Below are positions 20,804 through 32,864 of a stretch of 64,000 nt of DNA, in pieces. Positions within the stretch are counted from its first letter, which is position 1, and each line of letters begins with the position of its first letter. The notes below the pieces were generated by a model. The model saw nothing but the letters and a program-made list of their open reading frames with translations, searched no databases and was not told the DNA's origin. Source of the DNA: Dissophora ornata (lineage: Eukaryota; Mortierellomycota; Mortierellomycetes; Mortierellales; Mortierellaceae); assembly GCA_025201705.1 (NCBI GenBank), contig MU616573.1:1-64000 (forward strand). The letters are read 5' to 3'. A program made the position numbers and the translations under genes.

Positions 20804-23800
20804 TTATTTTTCTGTTTCCGCCTCGAGATAAATCTGCTTCTGCACCCGGAAGCAATACTTCAGATCCTCCATCTTCACCAGCTCCCCGTTCCGATTCTGT
20901 GCCCTTGCAACCTCAGACGCTGTCGTAGCAGTATCAGAGTCCAGCAGCGAAGAGTTCTTGTTATCACCGATAGAGGAGCGGCCTGCAGCAGAGGAGGACG
21001 ACTCTGGTTGAGCCGGGGTTTCGAGCTCGACTTCGTGTTCGTCATGATGGTGGATTGATGCACCAGCTGCGGCTGCTTGTTTGCGCTCAAATAGGTCGAA
21101 GCAAGGGATTTCCACAGTGTCCTGGATCAAATAGTAGTGTACGAAAGTCTAACAAAGATGGAGCCCAATGAGTTGAAACGAGTTAGCATGCTTTCAGTAT
21201 TTATGGGGCCTCCTATGGTGGCACTTAAAAGCGCAATGGTTTGATAGGCTACGCACCTCTTTGGTTTGGCCAATACGGTGGACACGGCTGACGGCTTGGG
21301 CTTGAAGCACTGGATTCACAAGCGGCTCGCAGATAAATATATGAGTAGCTGATAAAAGTGTCAATCCACTGCGCGAGACCCCCCGCCAAAAAAAAAAAAA
21401 AAAAAAGAGGGTTAAATGACCGATCTGTAGTTGTCCGTTGTAGAGAAGCAATCTGTGGACAACTTACGCCGACTGTGACTTGGCATGAAGCATAAAGACG
21501 TGCTTGTCCTTGTTCTCCTTAAACTGCTTCACTGCTGTCCTGACTGAAGACCCATCCAGCTTCACAAATCCGATATGGTTGGTTTGGAAACTGTCGCCCA
21601 GCAGTTTCAAAAGACTGGCCCATTGTGAAAACACCAAGCATTTTGTCGCTGGATCCTCTCGTACCAAGTACGAGATATGCCGCACAATGCTGTCAATCTT
21701 GCTACCGAATCCATCCTGGATAGGCATTCTTCTTATAGCTTCCGGGACCAGTCGCATGTGATACGCATCCTGGCGACGTGCCTGACTCGTGATCGGCATA
21801 GCAGACGATGTCGATTCAGCCGTAACAGCTGCAGATTCAAGAGTCACGGATGCAGGTTCAGTTTCTGCGGCTGCAATTTCAGACATTGTGACCCGAGTGA
21901 GTCTCCTTCTCGAAATGACGCAGTTACAGGACGGGCACTTGTGATGGTTCTTGGTCCATTCCAACAGACAGTGTTCGCAAAACACATGCCCACACTCAGT
22001 CACCAAGCCTAGATCATACTGACTGCGACAGATTAGACAAAGCCGTTCCTCGTCCGACTGGGCCTCTGCATGATTGGTCACAGCCAGGTGCTCCAGATAG
22101 CGCTGCTTAGAAACTAGACGAATGATCTCCATCTGCAGCTTCTTCTCTTCCTCAAGACAACCACCGATGTCCTCCTCGGGATCACGCGATTCGATGTCAC
22201 GGACCGTGTCAGAGATGGCCTGAAGTTGACGATAATACGCTGTACGCGCTGCCGTCAATGTTCGAAAGTGAACGATCTCCCTATTTGAGGGGAAAAAAAG
22301 TCAGCAAGTTGATGAGACAAAGAACGAAATCATAGCAGACGCTAATAGTATCACTGCTCGAAGAGATGTGATCATTACCTCTCCAGCTCAATAATTAGCT
22401 TGGCCTGATTGTTCTGCTCGTCCTTCAAGCGAAGATCCTCAACTTCGGCCATCTGTCTCTCCGCATTAGGTATCGAGCCCTCGTTCGCCACAGATTTGAT
22501 ACCCGCCCGAATACTTCGCAAGGTCGACACCAAATCGTCCGTGACCAAGTCATTCATCTCTTTCTCCAATCGTGTATCCAATTTTTCTTCCTTTTCTGGT
22601 CCCTCATTACCAGCCTTTCTTTTAAACGTCCGAACTCGATTCTCGCGTCGCTTGACCATGGCAGCGTGTTCTCTTCGACTGTTAACATCCGCTACATGCT
22701 TGGCGACAATCTCTTCGGTCCCAGAAACGATGTCCTTTCTGAGCAGCAGCATACGTCCATAGAAATAAAGGTATGACTCGAGCGTGTGCTGAAGATCAAT
22801 CGAGTACTGGTATTGTTCGCCCTCTTCTCCATCTTGCATCAGCGGTTGCGTTAGCCGCTCCGTAAGATCATGTCTCCATCGCCTCAGAATCTCCAGCTGC
22901 TGGTTCAATAAATTGCTGATGAACTCCAGCTGTTCGAAATGTCGACCCAAGGCAATGCCTCCTGCAAATTTTGAGGCTGGGATGACGTGGCCGTCGCTGA
23001 GAGTCACTCTCAGTACCATGTCTTTGACAAACGCCAACACTTTGTTGAACTTCTGCTCGGGGAGAGACAAAATCTTTTGCCGAATATCCTCAGCCTGTTT
23101 GTAGTAGTCAGTCTCTTCTGCCTCCATTTTTAACTCGTGGCAGAGTCCGGCGGTAAAGAACAAAGTCCTGTGCTGCTGCTCCAGCCAATCCCTGTGGCGA
23201 GTCATCGCTGTGCCGTACGGGTCGTCTGCAGCCGGTTTCGTCTTGCTCAAGATTTCGATATCAGCTCCATCCTCATCGTACTCTAATGATTCTCGTTTGA
23301 CCTCCTTTCCTTTTGCACTCGCCATCATCTGTCCTTGCCCGCGTTCCTGGGCCCGTTTAGCCCGCTGTTCTTCAAACTTTTCTCCCCAGATGATGACCTG
23401 ATGTGCAGCATCGTCCGCAAGCAGGTTGAATGGCTGTAGTTCTGCAACTTCCTTGTGTATCCGAGCATTGAGTACGGCACGCTTTAGCTTGGTCATGAAC
23501 AGGTTCCTTTCTTTGACATAGAGTTGGAAATTGTTCTGTTGCACCATGACTTCCAGCACCTCGTCAATCGTTCTCAAATTTGTTTTTCCGAGTGACTCCC
23601 TGTTTCGCGAGCCGATCTGTGGGTGACAGCTGTAGCGGATCATGAAATCCACAGTTAAATCAAGCGTCCATTATAACGCACGAGCTATCTCATTGAGGAA
23701 ACTTCGACATACCAGGTTTGACGCAAACGCATGAACCAGGTTTGCAGATTCTCCGCTTCATCGCCGTTGTCGTTTGCAAGGTCAACATTGCACTCAAGGA

Positions 23801-25859
23801 GACACTGTTCCCATTTTTCAATGTAATTCGCGCGTTCAATTTCCGTGAAATTGATGCCGTAAATCAATCTGAGCTGCGGCGGGAGTGCAAGTTCCTGAAC
23901 AACATCCTTCTTCGCATATCGATGCATGATCCTCTGATAACTCGAGACAAATGTCGATCGGAAACTAAATGATGAGATCAGTTTCCATAAGCGTTTATTG
24001 GAGGCGACAGGCTCCTGCTTTAGGAACAAGAGCAGCGACTGGAGATCCTCGACGTTCCTTCGGATAGGCGTTCCGCTGATGGCCCATGACATGACCCGAG
24101 GAATCAGGAATGTCATGGCAGCTGCTTGTGACACTGATGCTCCCTCGATCATCTGAGCCTGTCATTAATTGGGGTAAACTGTGGATTAGTACGGTCTCAG
24201 GATATGCACGGGCAGCGAGAAAGCTGAACTTACTTCGTCGAGGCATACGCGCCACCAGTCAATTAGGATAAATGGGCTTTTGCGAGGGATGTATTGACGT
24301 TCGTGTCGACGGGGACGATCGAACCGATTCGTGTAGTTGACTTCCTTGGATAACACTGGATAGGTCGTAAGTACAACGTCGTATTGGGCTAGCTGCTCTG
24401 CCGTGATGTGTTCGTATGCCGTGTCCGTATAGATGAAGACCCGCAATGTTGGTGCATGGGCTTCAATTTCACCTGCCCATTGATGCAGGATAGAAAGCGG
24501 AGTTATAATCAGGGTCGCTGCGCTCTTGATTAGCGAACCTCCTGTCGACGATTCTGATTGCATGATATTATCCTCGCTTAGGTCCATAGATGGTCCTGCA
24601 CGGTCTGGGTCATCCAAGTGCGCCTCCGAAAGTTGCTTTTCCAAGTTTCCGGTCTCGGAGGTGACATCGGAGATATCTGGGGTGTCCAGTTTCCTTCGAT
24701 TCAGAAGAATGAGTGCCAACATCTCCACAGTCTTGCCTAATCCCATTTCTTCAGCTAAAATGCCGCCCCTCGGCTCTGGCTCCAGAGACACCAGCTGCGG
24801 ATCCCCCGGACTTAAAAGACCGTATAGTCGGTTAACGAATAGACACTCCCCTGCTGGCGTATAGATCTGCTCCCACGAAAACGGCAGTTTCTCTGCTGTG
24901 GTTGGCTCCTTGTACTCCACCTCTCCTACTTCGTTGACAATGCCACATTCGCGTTGCAGACACCATGTCACTGATCGCCGTTGGAATGGCAGAAGCTGCG
25001 GCTGTAGCAGTGCAGGTTGAATCCCTGAAGGAGGCTCCACAGTGGCCGCGGGTCTCAGGTGAGTGTAGAGATCCTTGATGGCGTTTTGGGTGAACGGGCG
25101 TGATGGGTCTACTGGGGGAGGGAAGACGAACCGGACCAAGTCCTGCATCTCGGCGCTTATGGGGCCCTTGCAGGACAGCGATTTCGACAATAAAGTCCTG
25201 TGCAGATACACGTCAAACTTGAAGTGCAAATTTGTGGAGGATCCGACCCGTACTATTGCGGCGTCAATTGCCACTTGTTTTGTATATTTGAGGGCGCCTG
25301 CTGCCGCAAACAAAGTCTTGCTGCGCGGGATGGTGCGGGAACCGAATTCACCCCATGGTAGATCCTCTGGATCGTCCCGCCTCATAGCTAGGATATCGTC
25401 TCCAAGCATCGTCATGACAGTGCCCTCCTGAGACGTGACTAACACCGGCGGCAGAGCCTGAGGATCAAGTGAGTGACCGCAGGGAAGCTGCAAAGGAGCC
25501 GACGGGAGGTTCTCGTACCATTCTCGGGCGAGGATCCAGTCAGCCTTATTCCGCGTCGATGCTTTGGGGCCATTTACACTAAGAGGGTCTTTGTCTTGAT
25601 CGCTGCTGACGGCTAGGACGCTGTATTCTAGCACTCGTCTCTTTGGCGCTGGCTCGTGCAAGGGATCAATATCTGATATCTTTCTGATCTTGTCCGTGTT
25701 ACAGGACGGACACTGTTTAGCAAGGACCTCGGGAAGTAAGGTCCATGAGGATGTGGGGGAATGTGCAGCTGATGTGGACATGAGGAGAGGCGTTGTGAAT
25801 GGGTAGGAAAGAAGTGTTGGCGCTGACAAGGGAGAGGGGAGGAAAGAGTCGCAGTTCAC
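20804..25859 (-). CDS. SHPRH/Irc20-like SNF2 helicase with RING E3 ligase domain, 6 exons
   Basis: Exons 25859-24234, 24158-23713, 23629-22379, 22280-21468, 21368-21257 and 21148-20804 join in phase to about 1530 aa. The order is that of SHPRH and yeast Irc20. The SNF2 N-part has Walker A in GGILAEEMGLGKT and DEAQ (split by intron 1), and ISGTPIRR. A long charged insert follows. Then a C3HC4 RING reads CLIC, CGHVFCEHC, CPSC. The helicase C-part has KCLVFSQW, GLTLLSATHIF and QAVSRVHRIGQT. DEAQ rather than DEGH separates it from Rad5/HLTF. Family members polyubiquitylate PCNA (SHPRH) and act in recombination control (Irc20); a nuclear DNA-damage-tolerance role is inferred. I did not see PHD or H15 domains. 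Start at 25859 is the first ATG; one at 25781 is an alternative. Confidence 0.92.
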
Positions 25860-26258
25860 TGTCGCGGACAGTCACTTCATGCGATTGGATAGCTGCAGCG
25901 GAGCGCAGCACTTAATGGAGGGGCTGGTGTACGCAAGCACCTGGGCTTTGATTGGCGCAGTACCATGCCCGAACCAGGTACCGGAAAGCAAGGGCTATCG
26001 CCGCTGTGGAGATTCGGTGCCGATCCATCGGCGAAAGAGGGCGCCGAAGAAATAATCCGACGAGAAAATTACTTCTCTCGTGCAAGAGAAACGATGGACT
26101 TGCCATGCGTGACAGTCACGATTGACAAAAAAATGGTTGTGGGCTTTTTGCAAGCATGCAGCGCATCATCAGCAAATGCTCATTGCTCTTCGTTACCAAA
26201 GAAAACGACAACATCCAATCAAACACGAAGTGACTGGAACAAAAAAGCGACAGTGGCC
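25860..26258. promoter_or_regulatory. Divergent intergenic region between SHPRH/Irc20-like gene and ZW10
   Basis: About 400 bp between two divergently transcribed conserved genes, so it must hold both promoters. The ZW10 reading frame is open upstream to 25965, but homology-like sequence only begins after the ATG at 26259, which sits in a good context (GCCATGG). No clear TATA box seen. Confidence 0.55.
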
Positions 26259-29200
26259 ATGGCGACCTCTGCAATCTCGAGCCACAACTTTGCGCGCTTT
26301 GTCACGTCGCAACTAAGCGAGCCGTCGCGTGCGTTCTCGCCAGAGAACCATGTCTCGTCCATGAAGGTAGACGAGGAGCAGGGTACACCGGCTACAATGG
26401 ATGATCTTATGCAGGCAGCCTCGAGTCTGGATACAGAGATGCAGGCTATCAAGGTATAAGCAGGACTATGGCACATAGTGATCACGGGACGAACAGTTGC
26501 GACGGCTATCTCACGCGCTTCATTTTCTTGATTGGCCACCGATAGGCCCAGGTGTACAAAAAACTGCTTGCCAACTACAGAGAGTTTTCAGAGTCATTCG
26601 AGTACTCTTTAGAGCTTAAGGACAAGATTGATGGACTCTTGCGACAAGCAGATGACATGACTTCTCAAGTCATTGATCCAGAGGTAATAGCCCACCGCTG
26701 ACTTTGACATCAGATCGTTGTTCTTCCGACGTTGCTAATACGGTCGCTGTATTCTAGGCGGGACTGAGACAGACGCTGATGTCGGCGTTGGTAGATCACC
26801 ACGAGATCTCTTACAAAGTCCAGGAAAACAACGCCATTTTGGAGGGCCTGAGTCATTTCTCGCGGGTACGCATGAGCTCACGGAAACATCCTGACTTTGG
26901 CGATAGACGAATACACGATGTTTGAATATTTGACCGACCATGCCTTGTGTTACATAGGTCGAGGATATTCTTTCGCAATACGAGAGCTACATGGATGCAG
27001 GAAAGATTCTTCAAGCTGGCCATTGTATCCAGCAGGCGGTATGTTCCTCGTGGATCTATAGTCCTCAGTGGCGTGTCCTGTCACATTCGGATCAATAATA
27101 TCTAACAGGGCAATGGACACTCTAGGCCAAGACTCTGGCACAACCACCTAATGCAGGAGTAGCTGCATCACAACTTACAAAGTCTCTCACAGTATGTTGC
27201 AATCAATCTGCAAGGTGTTTGGTCTGATAAGTTCTGTCTGTCTAGCGATGATTGATATCTAATATCCTAGCCGATTATCATCTCTAGGACCAATGCACCA
27301 GGATGACCGAGGCAATTGATCAAATGCTGGATGAGCTCGTAGCAAGTGCCATTCACTTTGAGCAGCAGAGCGAGGACGACACAGCCCACACCTTCAAACT
27401 CACGCTATCGTACGACATCAAAGTTCCGCCACTATCGCTGCCTCGTTCCAGTTCAGGATCGACACCTGGAGCAATCAGATGGCATGAGCTCGTTAGAGCA
27501 TTGACGTTACTGGATGTTGCAACAGAAAAACTTCGGCCTCTGCAAAAGGCCCTCATCCGCCAGTTGCTACAGCCTCTTATCCAGCATCACCAGCACGTTA
27601 GCTTGCAGATCGACAGCACCGGAAGCTATGCATCTGCAAAAGGATCATCTATCTCACTTGAGGCTACGCAAAAGAACAATACAGGTAATGAATAGTCCGT
27701 ATTTCCGGGGAGCATGCACTTGGCTCAATAATCAAATCGTCGTTGCGTCGGGTTGTTGACCTTCAAACAGACAATCTTTTTAGTCAAGTAATGAGCGTTT
27801 TCCATTACATCCACCGGAACATCTTCTTGAGCGGATACTCTGGCCCTGAGTTCAACGCAGAGGAGTTTTCTTCAGACACCGAGATTCTTACATATTTCAT
27901 CGGACGGAATATCGCCAAGGAAACGTGTGCTATGATATCAAAGCACTACCTTTCCAAAGTCGTGCCCACTAATGTCGAAGAGCTGCAAAGCTTTGGATCA
28001 ATTGCTTCCACTGTCACACAGTTCGAGGACGAACTCATTGCCATGGGTATGTCCTAGTGTATATATACGTTATCTGTGGTTGTCACTATTGTGATAGTGG
28101 AGTTACTCATAGTTATGTTCTGTTTAAAAAGGATTCTTGACTGAGGCAGACAGAGATCTGAGGGACCTTGTTGAGCATATTGACATCCATTATACCAACC
28201 GTAAGAGGGACACGCTGCTGAAGATCGGGCGAGCCGTGATCATGAGCGAAGACTTTAAGACCATTCGGGTCAAGGATCTCGATAACGAAGGTATGTTTCG
28301 GGGGCGGAGATTCTGTATATTGCCTATTGACGCATTTGATTCTAACCCTGTGTCTGACCATTTGCGATAGACGAACTTGAGAAGGACGAAGATGGCTGGG
28401 GCCGCATCACAGACCCAGACACAGATCTGAAAGAGTCTTCGATTAGCGTCAAGTCCAAACATATTATCGATATGGTGCTCAGCACGCTTAAGGATGCCGG
28501 TTCGTTGAGCGAGGCAGCGTACGTTTACTATGATCATAACGACGACAACGTTGATAAAGAAATCACGGACTGGCAGATGATCGACTTGTTGACCACCTGG
28601 AAAAAGAAAATAATAACACTTGTTCTTTTTTGGAGAATAGATCGCCACATCTCTACCAGGCTACGCGATCCTTGATCGACCTCTATCGGGTATTAATGCC
28701 GGTTCACCACGCAAGAACTCTGCAGAACGTACCGGCACTTGCGATACTGTTTTACAACGACTGCATGTACATTGCAAGAGAACTGGAAAAGGTGCCTTCG
28801 CGGATGGAGGATGGTATCCCTGGGATGGACGAAGTTCAGTACGACGATGTGATTCCAGCTCTGAAGGCACTTGCCAAGAAATGGCTCGATATCCAAGTGG
28901 TAGGATATGAACTGATGCTATACGATCCCTCCAATGCTTGGGGAAAATGCCACAAGTGCGACTACAAGTGACTAACACCCGAAACATGCGCCACTTGCAG
29001 CAAAAACAACGGGAAGAGTTGATGGCGAGTATAGATGAGGCAGGAGAATTCCAAAATTCAAGCGCGGAGAGCAACTTCGCGGCTTGTGAGCGATCGATGA
29101 AGCAAGTCGTCCTTGTCTTCAGACATTTGGGCAAGGCGTGGAAGGTGGGTAATTTGTTTAGAACTCACATGTGAAGGATCTTGACAAATATTCTATCAAT

Positions 29201-29682
29201 GTCGCAAATCTTAACGTATATTTTTTTTCTAGCCGACATTATCACCAATCACGTTTTACAACGTCCTGGGAAGGCTTTTGGAGGATGTATCTGTGAGGGT
29301 GATCAAGGAACTGGAAGGACTGGCAGATATCTCGGAAAAGGAATCGCACAAGCTCGCATCCCTGTGCGGTATCCTGTTTGAGTGCGAGGATCAATTTGAT
29401 TCCGCAGGCCCGCTGGTAGAGCAGGCAATGGGGGACGCTTACGACGATGAGGACCCAATCCATCACTTTGTACCGTCATGGGAGAAGTTCCAGCTTTTGA
29501 CAGACATTCTCGAGCTCTCGTTTGCAGAGATAATGACGCGTTTCAGGGCAGGACAGCTGCACATGTTCCAGGAGCGCGAGCTCTCTAGGCTGGTGTGTGC
29601 CCTCTTTGCGGACACGCCGCTTCGTCAGCACAATCTGGAAGAGATTCAGCAAGGCCACCCCATGCCTCTGTCCCGCGGTTGA
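26259..29682 (+). CDS. ZW10: ZW10 homologue (vesicle tethering / kinetochore), 12 exons
   Basis: Twelve short exons join in phase to about 806 aa: 26259-26453, 26546-26683, 26758-26865, 26958-27038, 27126-27191, 27288-27684, 27771-28046, 28132-28290, 28371-28518, 28641-28899, 29001-29144, 29233-29682 (human ZW10 is 779 aa). The N-terminal part is coiled-coil-like (SFEYSLELKDKIDGLL, then VEDILSQYESY). The middle part has HLYQATRSLIDLYRVLMP, and the C-terminus has the characteristic LVCALFADTPLRQHNLEEI. ZW10 is a subunit of the NRZ/Dsl1 tether for Golgi-to-ER vesicles and, in animals, of the RZZ kinetochore complex. Which role applies here cannot be told; tethering is the ancestral function. 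The high intron density is typical of early-diverging fungi. All donors fit GTA/GTR and all acceptors end in AG. Confidence 0.93.
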
Positions 29683-29791
29683 TAGCAGGCAGAGAAAACG
29701 TGTATCTAGAAATTAAAGGATTTCCTTTTTTTTTTTTTTTTGGCAGCGCGTCGAGTTTTACTATTCAGAACTTGGTCTACATGAAACTTTT

Positions 29792-32702
29792 TTAAAGCTC
29801 TATTTCTGCAAGAATGCTCTGTTTCAGCCATGTTCTGAATCCCTCCATCGTTCTTCCAGATATTTGCGAGTTCATATGAGCGGAGGTAGATGACACCTCG
29901 TATGGGTGGACAGCGCTCCTATCTGCCGCCTCACAATCCTGCATCTCTTGCAACTGCTGATCCTCCAAAAAGATACGTTGGTGTCTGCTGTTGCCTCCTT
30001 GTTTGCAGATTAGTGAGATGCTGATGGCCCTTTCCGTCCTCATGTCCAGTTGCAGCAGTCTACGAGAGAAAAAAAAGAGCGCGGTGAGTTACACATCACT
30101 AGACAACTCAGAAAGGAAGACTTCTTCTAAAGGAGAGGTCGGAGTTCGCTACTTACATATGAGCGGTTTTCCCAACAGCAGGGCTATTGCCTTGTGGAAT
30201 CTGGAAGACACCTACGCACCGCCTATCAATATCGATAACAAATTTCGGGCTCTGCAGTGCTGGCACGGACTCACTCCAGACGTCAATCGAGTTCACCACC
30301 TCACAAATCCGTCCAATCGCCCGCGCCGCCAGCTCATGTTCAAGCACCCTCTCAAACTCTGCCACATGCATGATCGGTGCTGAGGGACGTTCTGAGTGCT
30401 GAAGCACTACACACGGCGCGGGATGTGAGCGCATCACTAATCGAACTGCTGGTGCTTGCCTTCCGAGGTTGATTGAAACTGCAGATCCCATACCGTAATT
30501 CGGGGTGGATGCAGCCGCTGCTGATACTGGTGTTGAAGGCGTTGTTGACGCTACCGATGAGTTCCGTGCTGTTGTAGAACCCGTGCTCAGCTGAGGTGAC
30601 TTGACATCAACAGAGTGCACATATATGGGCTCCCACCAACTCTGTCTCAGATTCCTGGTGACCTTGCCAAGAACCTCTCTGATTTTTCTCGAGAAGGAAT
30701 AGTACTGCAGTGCTTGCAGGGTCATGCTCAGCACCCCCGAGGGCCGCTGCTGAAGTGTTTGCTGGATTTGTCCAAACGATCCTGCAGCTCGTCCACCACC
30801 TGGGCGAGAGCTCTTGAAGAAGCTATCGGATCGCTCTTTGATGTTCTGGCGATATCGCCGGTGTTGCATCAACTGCATGGCACACCGGAGAATCTCTGCC
30901 GTTCCCTCCAAACCTTTTGCAAAATCGGATCCCTCGCTGCCTATAGCTGAAGCTTCTGAAGTAGACACTAACGTTGATGATAGTGACGACGATTGCGACG
31001 ATAATGTCTCGGTATTTTCTTCTAAAGTGGGTGTCCTGTATGCAATTTTGAGTTCCAGCTCGTCGTTGATCGGTAAGAATATTTCGTTGTCTACAATGGA
31101 GACGCTGTTGTTCATTGTCCGTGCTTCATTGATCAACTGCGAAAGTGTCGGCGTGAAACGACTTGTTATTAGCGACTGATGTCCTAACCGCGTTATATTC
31201 ATAACAAGTTAAGGCAGATCGTCGAAGTTCTTTACCTCGTGAAAGAGTTCATCATCAAAGAGAGTATCCTGCGCATCCAAGAGTTGACTGTGCAGCGTGT
31301 TGGTGTTTCTTGATCTGGAGACTCTTGATCCTAGATTCCATGAGAACAAAGATCCGCGAGTTTCAGCACATGAGTCCATTTCATGAACTGACTCTCTATA
31401 TAACCCATGAGTTCGATGCGCTACCTTGGGTATGTGGTGCTCCTTGTTGTACAAGACTCATGGTGACAACCTTGCCAGTCTTATTAGGGATGTGCAGCTC
31501 GATGCTCTTTGCCTTTCCTGTCCCTGAATCCAAAGACGTTTGGTTCCTGACCAACTCTGCATATGCACGTTCGCCATAGAGCGATCCAACTAGTTTGTTA
31601 AACATGGGATACAGCGATTAGACATTGATGAGTGGAACTGTGCCTGTAAAAATGTCTCAAATGGCATTACAGCCTTACCGTCCCGGAATCCGTATTGAAC
31701 AAACAGCTGCGATCCACTTGCCATCCTACTGCCATGATGGTGGTGTGGCAGTTGCTGCCCTGCTCCAGTCTTGGCGGATACAATACACCAGTTGTTCTTT
31801 CTCAATCTCAGAGCGCCCTGCCAGAACTGGCTCTCGTCCGCCATGACCTTTTTCAGCTTTGTGGCCCCTTGCATTAAGATGTCGGCCGCACTCCGCAATT
31901 GATGCTTCTTGCCTCCTAACGCCATCTTTTCATTAGAGATCAATGTTGAGAGGGGAAGCGGCGCCTTGGGGACGTATTCACATTTAAGTGATCCAGGTGG
32001 GAGCGCCGTTGGGGGAGCGTTGCTGGGTATCGTCGACATCGATCCCGATCCTGCACCTCCGCTGGGCCCTGTATTCAGTTGATAGGAGGATATGATGATG
32101 TTGAGGACGTCCAGCGCCAGTCCGATCTCGCTCTGCGCGTGCCTGAATTGTCGATAATACGTGAAAACAGATAGTAAGGATGAGTTGCTACGGTGACGCC
32201 TTTTTTGTAGGCCTGTATCCGAACAACGAGATAAGGTCATCCGTACCATAGTTTTGCATAGATCGCCTGTGGCGAGGTGACGCGTGCATTTGCAACAGCA
32301 GTAGAAGCTGCAGCAGTGGACGTAGTTGCTAATACTGCTGCTGTAGTTGCATTGTCCCGGTCGTCAGCTGTTTGACTTGCATCGTCTTCAGGTTGCTTGA
32401 GCTCAGCCTTTGTTGCAACATTGTCCGTGAAATGATCGTAGTTGTCTCCAGCAATGTCCGCGATGGTCTTGATCTTGCGCTTCAGCTTCTCAGCTGGATC
32501 TCCATCTCTACAATGTTTTGTGAGATGCTTTTGTGTGAGTTGATGAAACGGGTAGCTTGTCTGAGTTCAAGACGTGAATGGGACTGAATGACAATTACGG
32601 GAGGTAGATCTCCTCGGCCTTTTGGGTGATGTCAAAAGGCAGACGCTCGATGCTCCTCTCGAGGAAGAGTTTGATGCGCTTGTCTTGGTGCTGAGAGGTC
32701 AT
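29792..32702 (-). CDS. MED17: Mediator subunit 17 (Med17/Srb4), 7 exons
   Basis: Exons 32702-32599, 32555-32247, 32142-31679, 31589-31425, 31393-31236, 31175-30157 and 30059-29792 give about 828 aa. Family signs: an N-terminal LPFDITQKAEEIYLP, the helical segment AIYAKLWHAQSEIGLALDVL split by an intron, LRSAADILMQGATKLKKVM followed by FWQGALRLRKNNWCI, and YGFRD-VGSLYGERAYAEL. These match the Med17 core (ILLKGAERL, LLRLR-x-W, GYRSAGS). Med17 is the scaffold of the Mediator head module and contacts Pol II in the nucleus. The start of exon 2 is the least certain boundary: only the acceptor CAG-ACAAG gives an open frame. It ends 109 bp after the convergent ZW10 stop. Confidence 0.88.
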
Positions 32703-32864
32703 TTTCCTATTCTCGGGGGCGCGTTGTCCTGACAAAAGAAAAAGGACGAAGCGATGGCGCATGCACTCATTGGCCCTTGTCCATCAACCTCCACAAGCGC
32801 TTGATTTAGTGGCTTGTGTGAAATAGAGTGCTTTACACTTGATCAACGTGTATTTATTGATCTA
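32703..32864. other. Short intergenic MED17/CMTR1
   Basis: About 160 bp holding the MED17 promoter and the 3' end of the CMTR1 gene, both on the minus strand. An ATTTATTGATC stretch near 32852 could serve the CMTR1 3' end on the minus strand (reads GATCAATAAAT). Confidence 0.4.
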
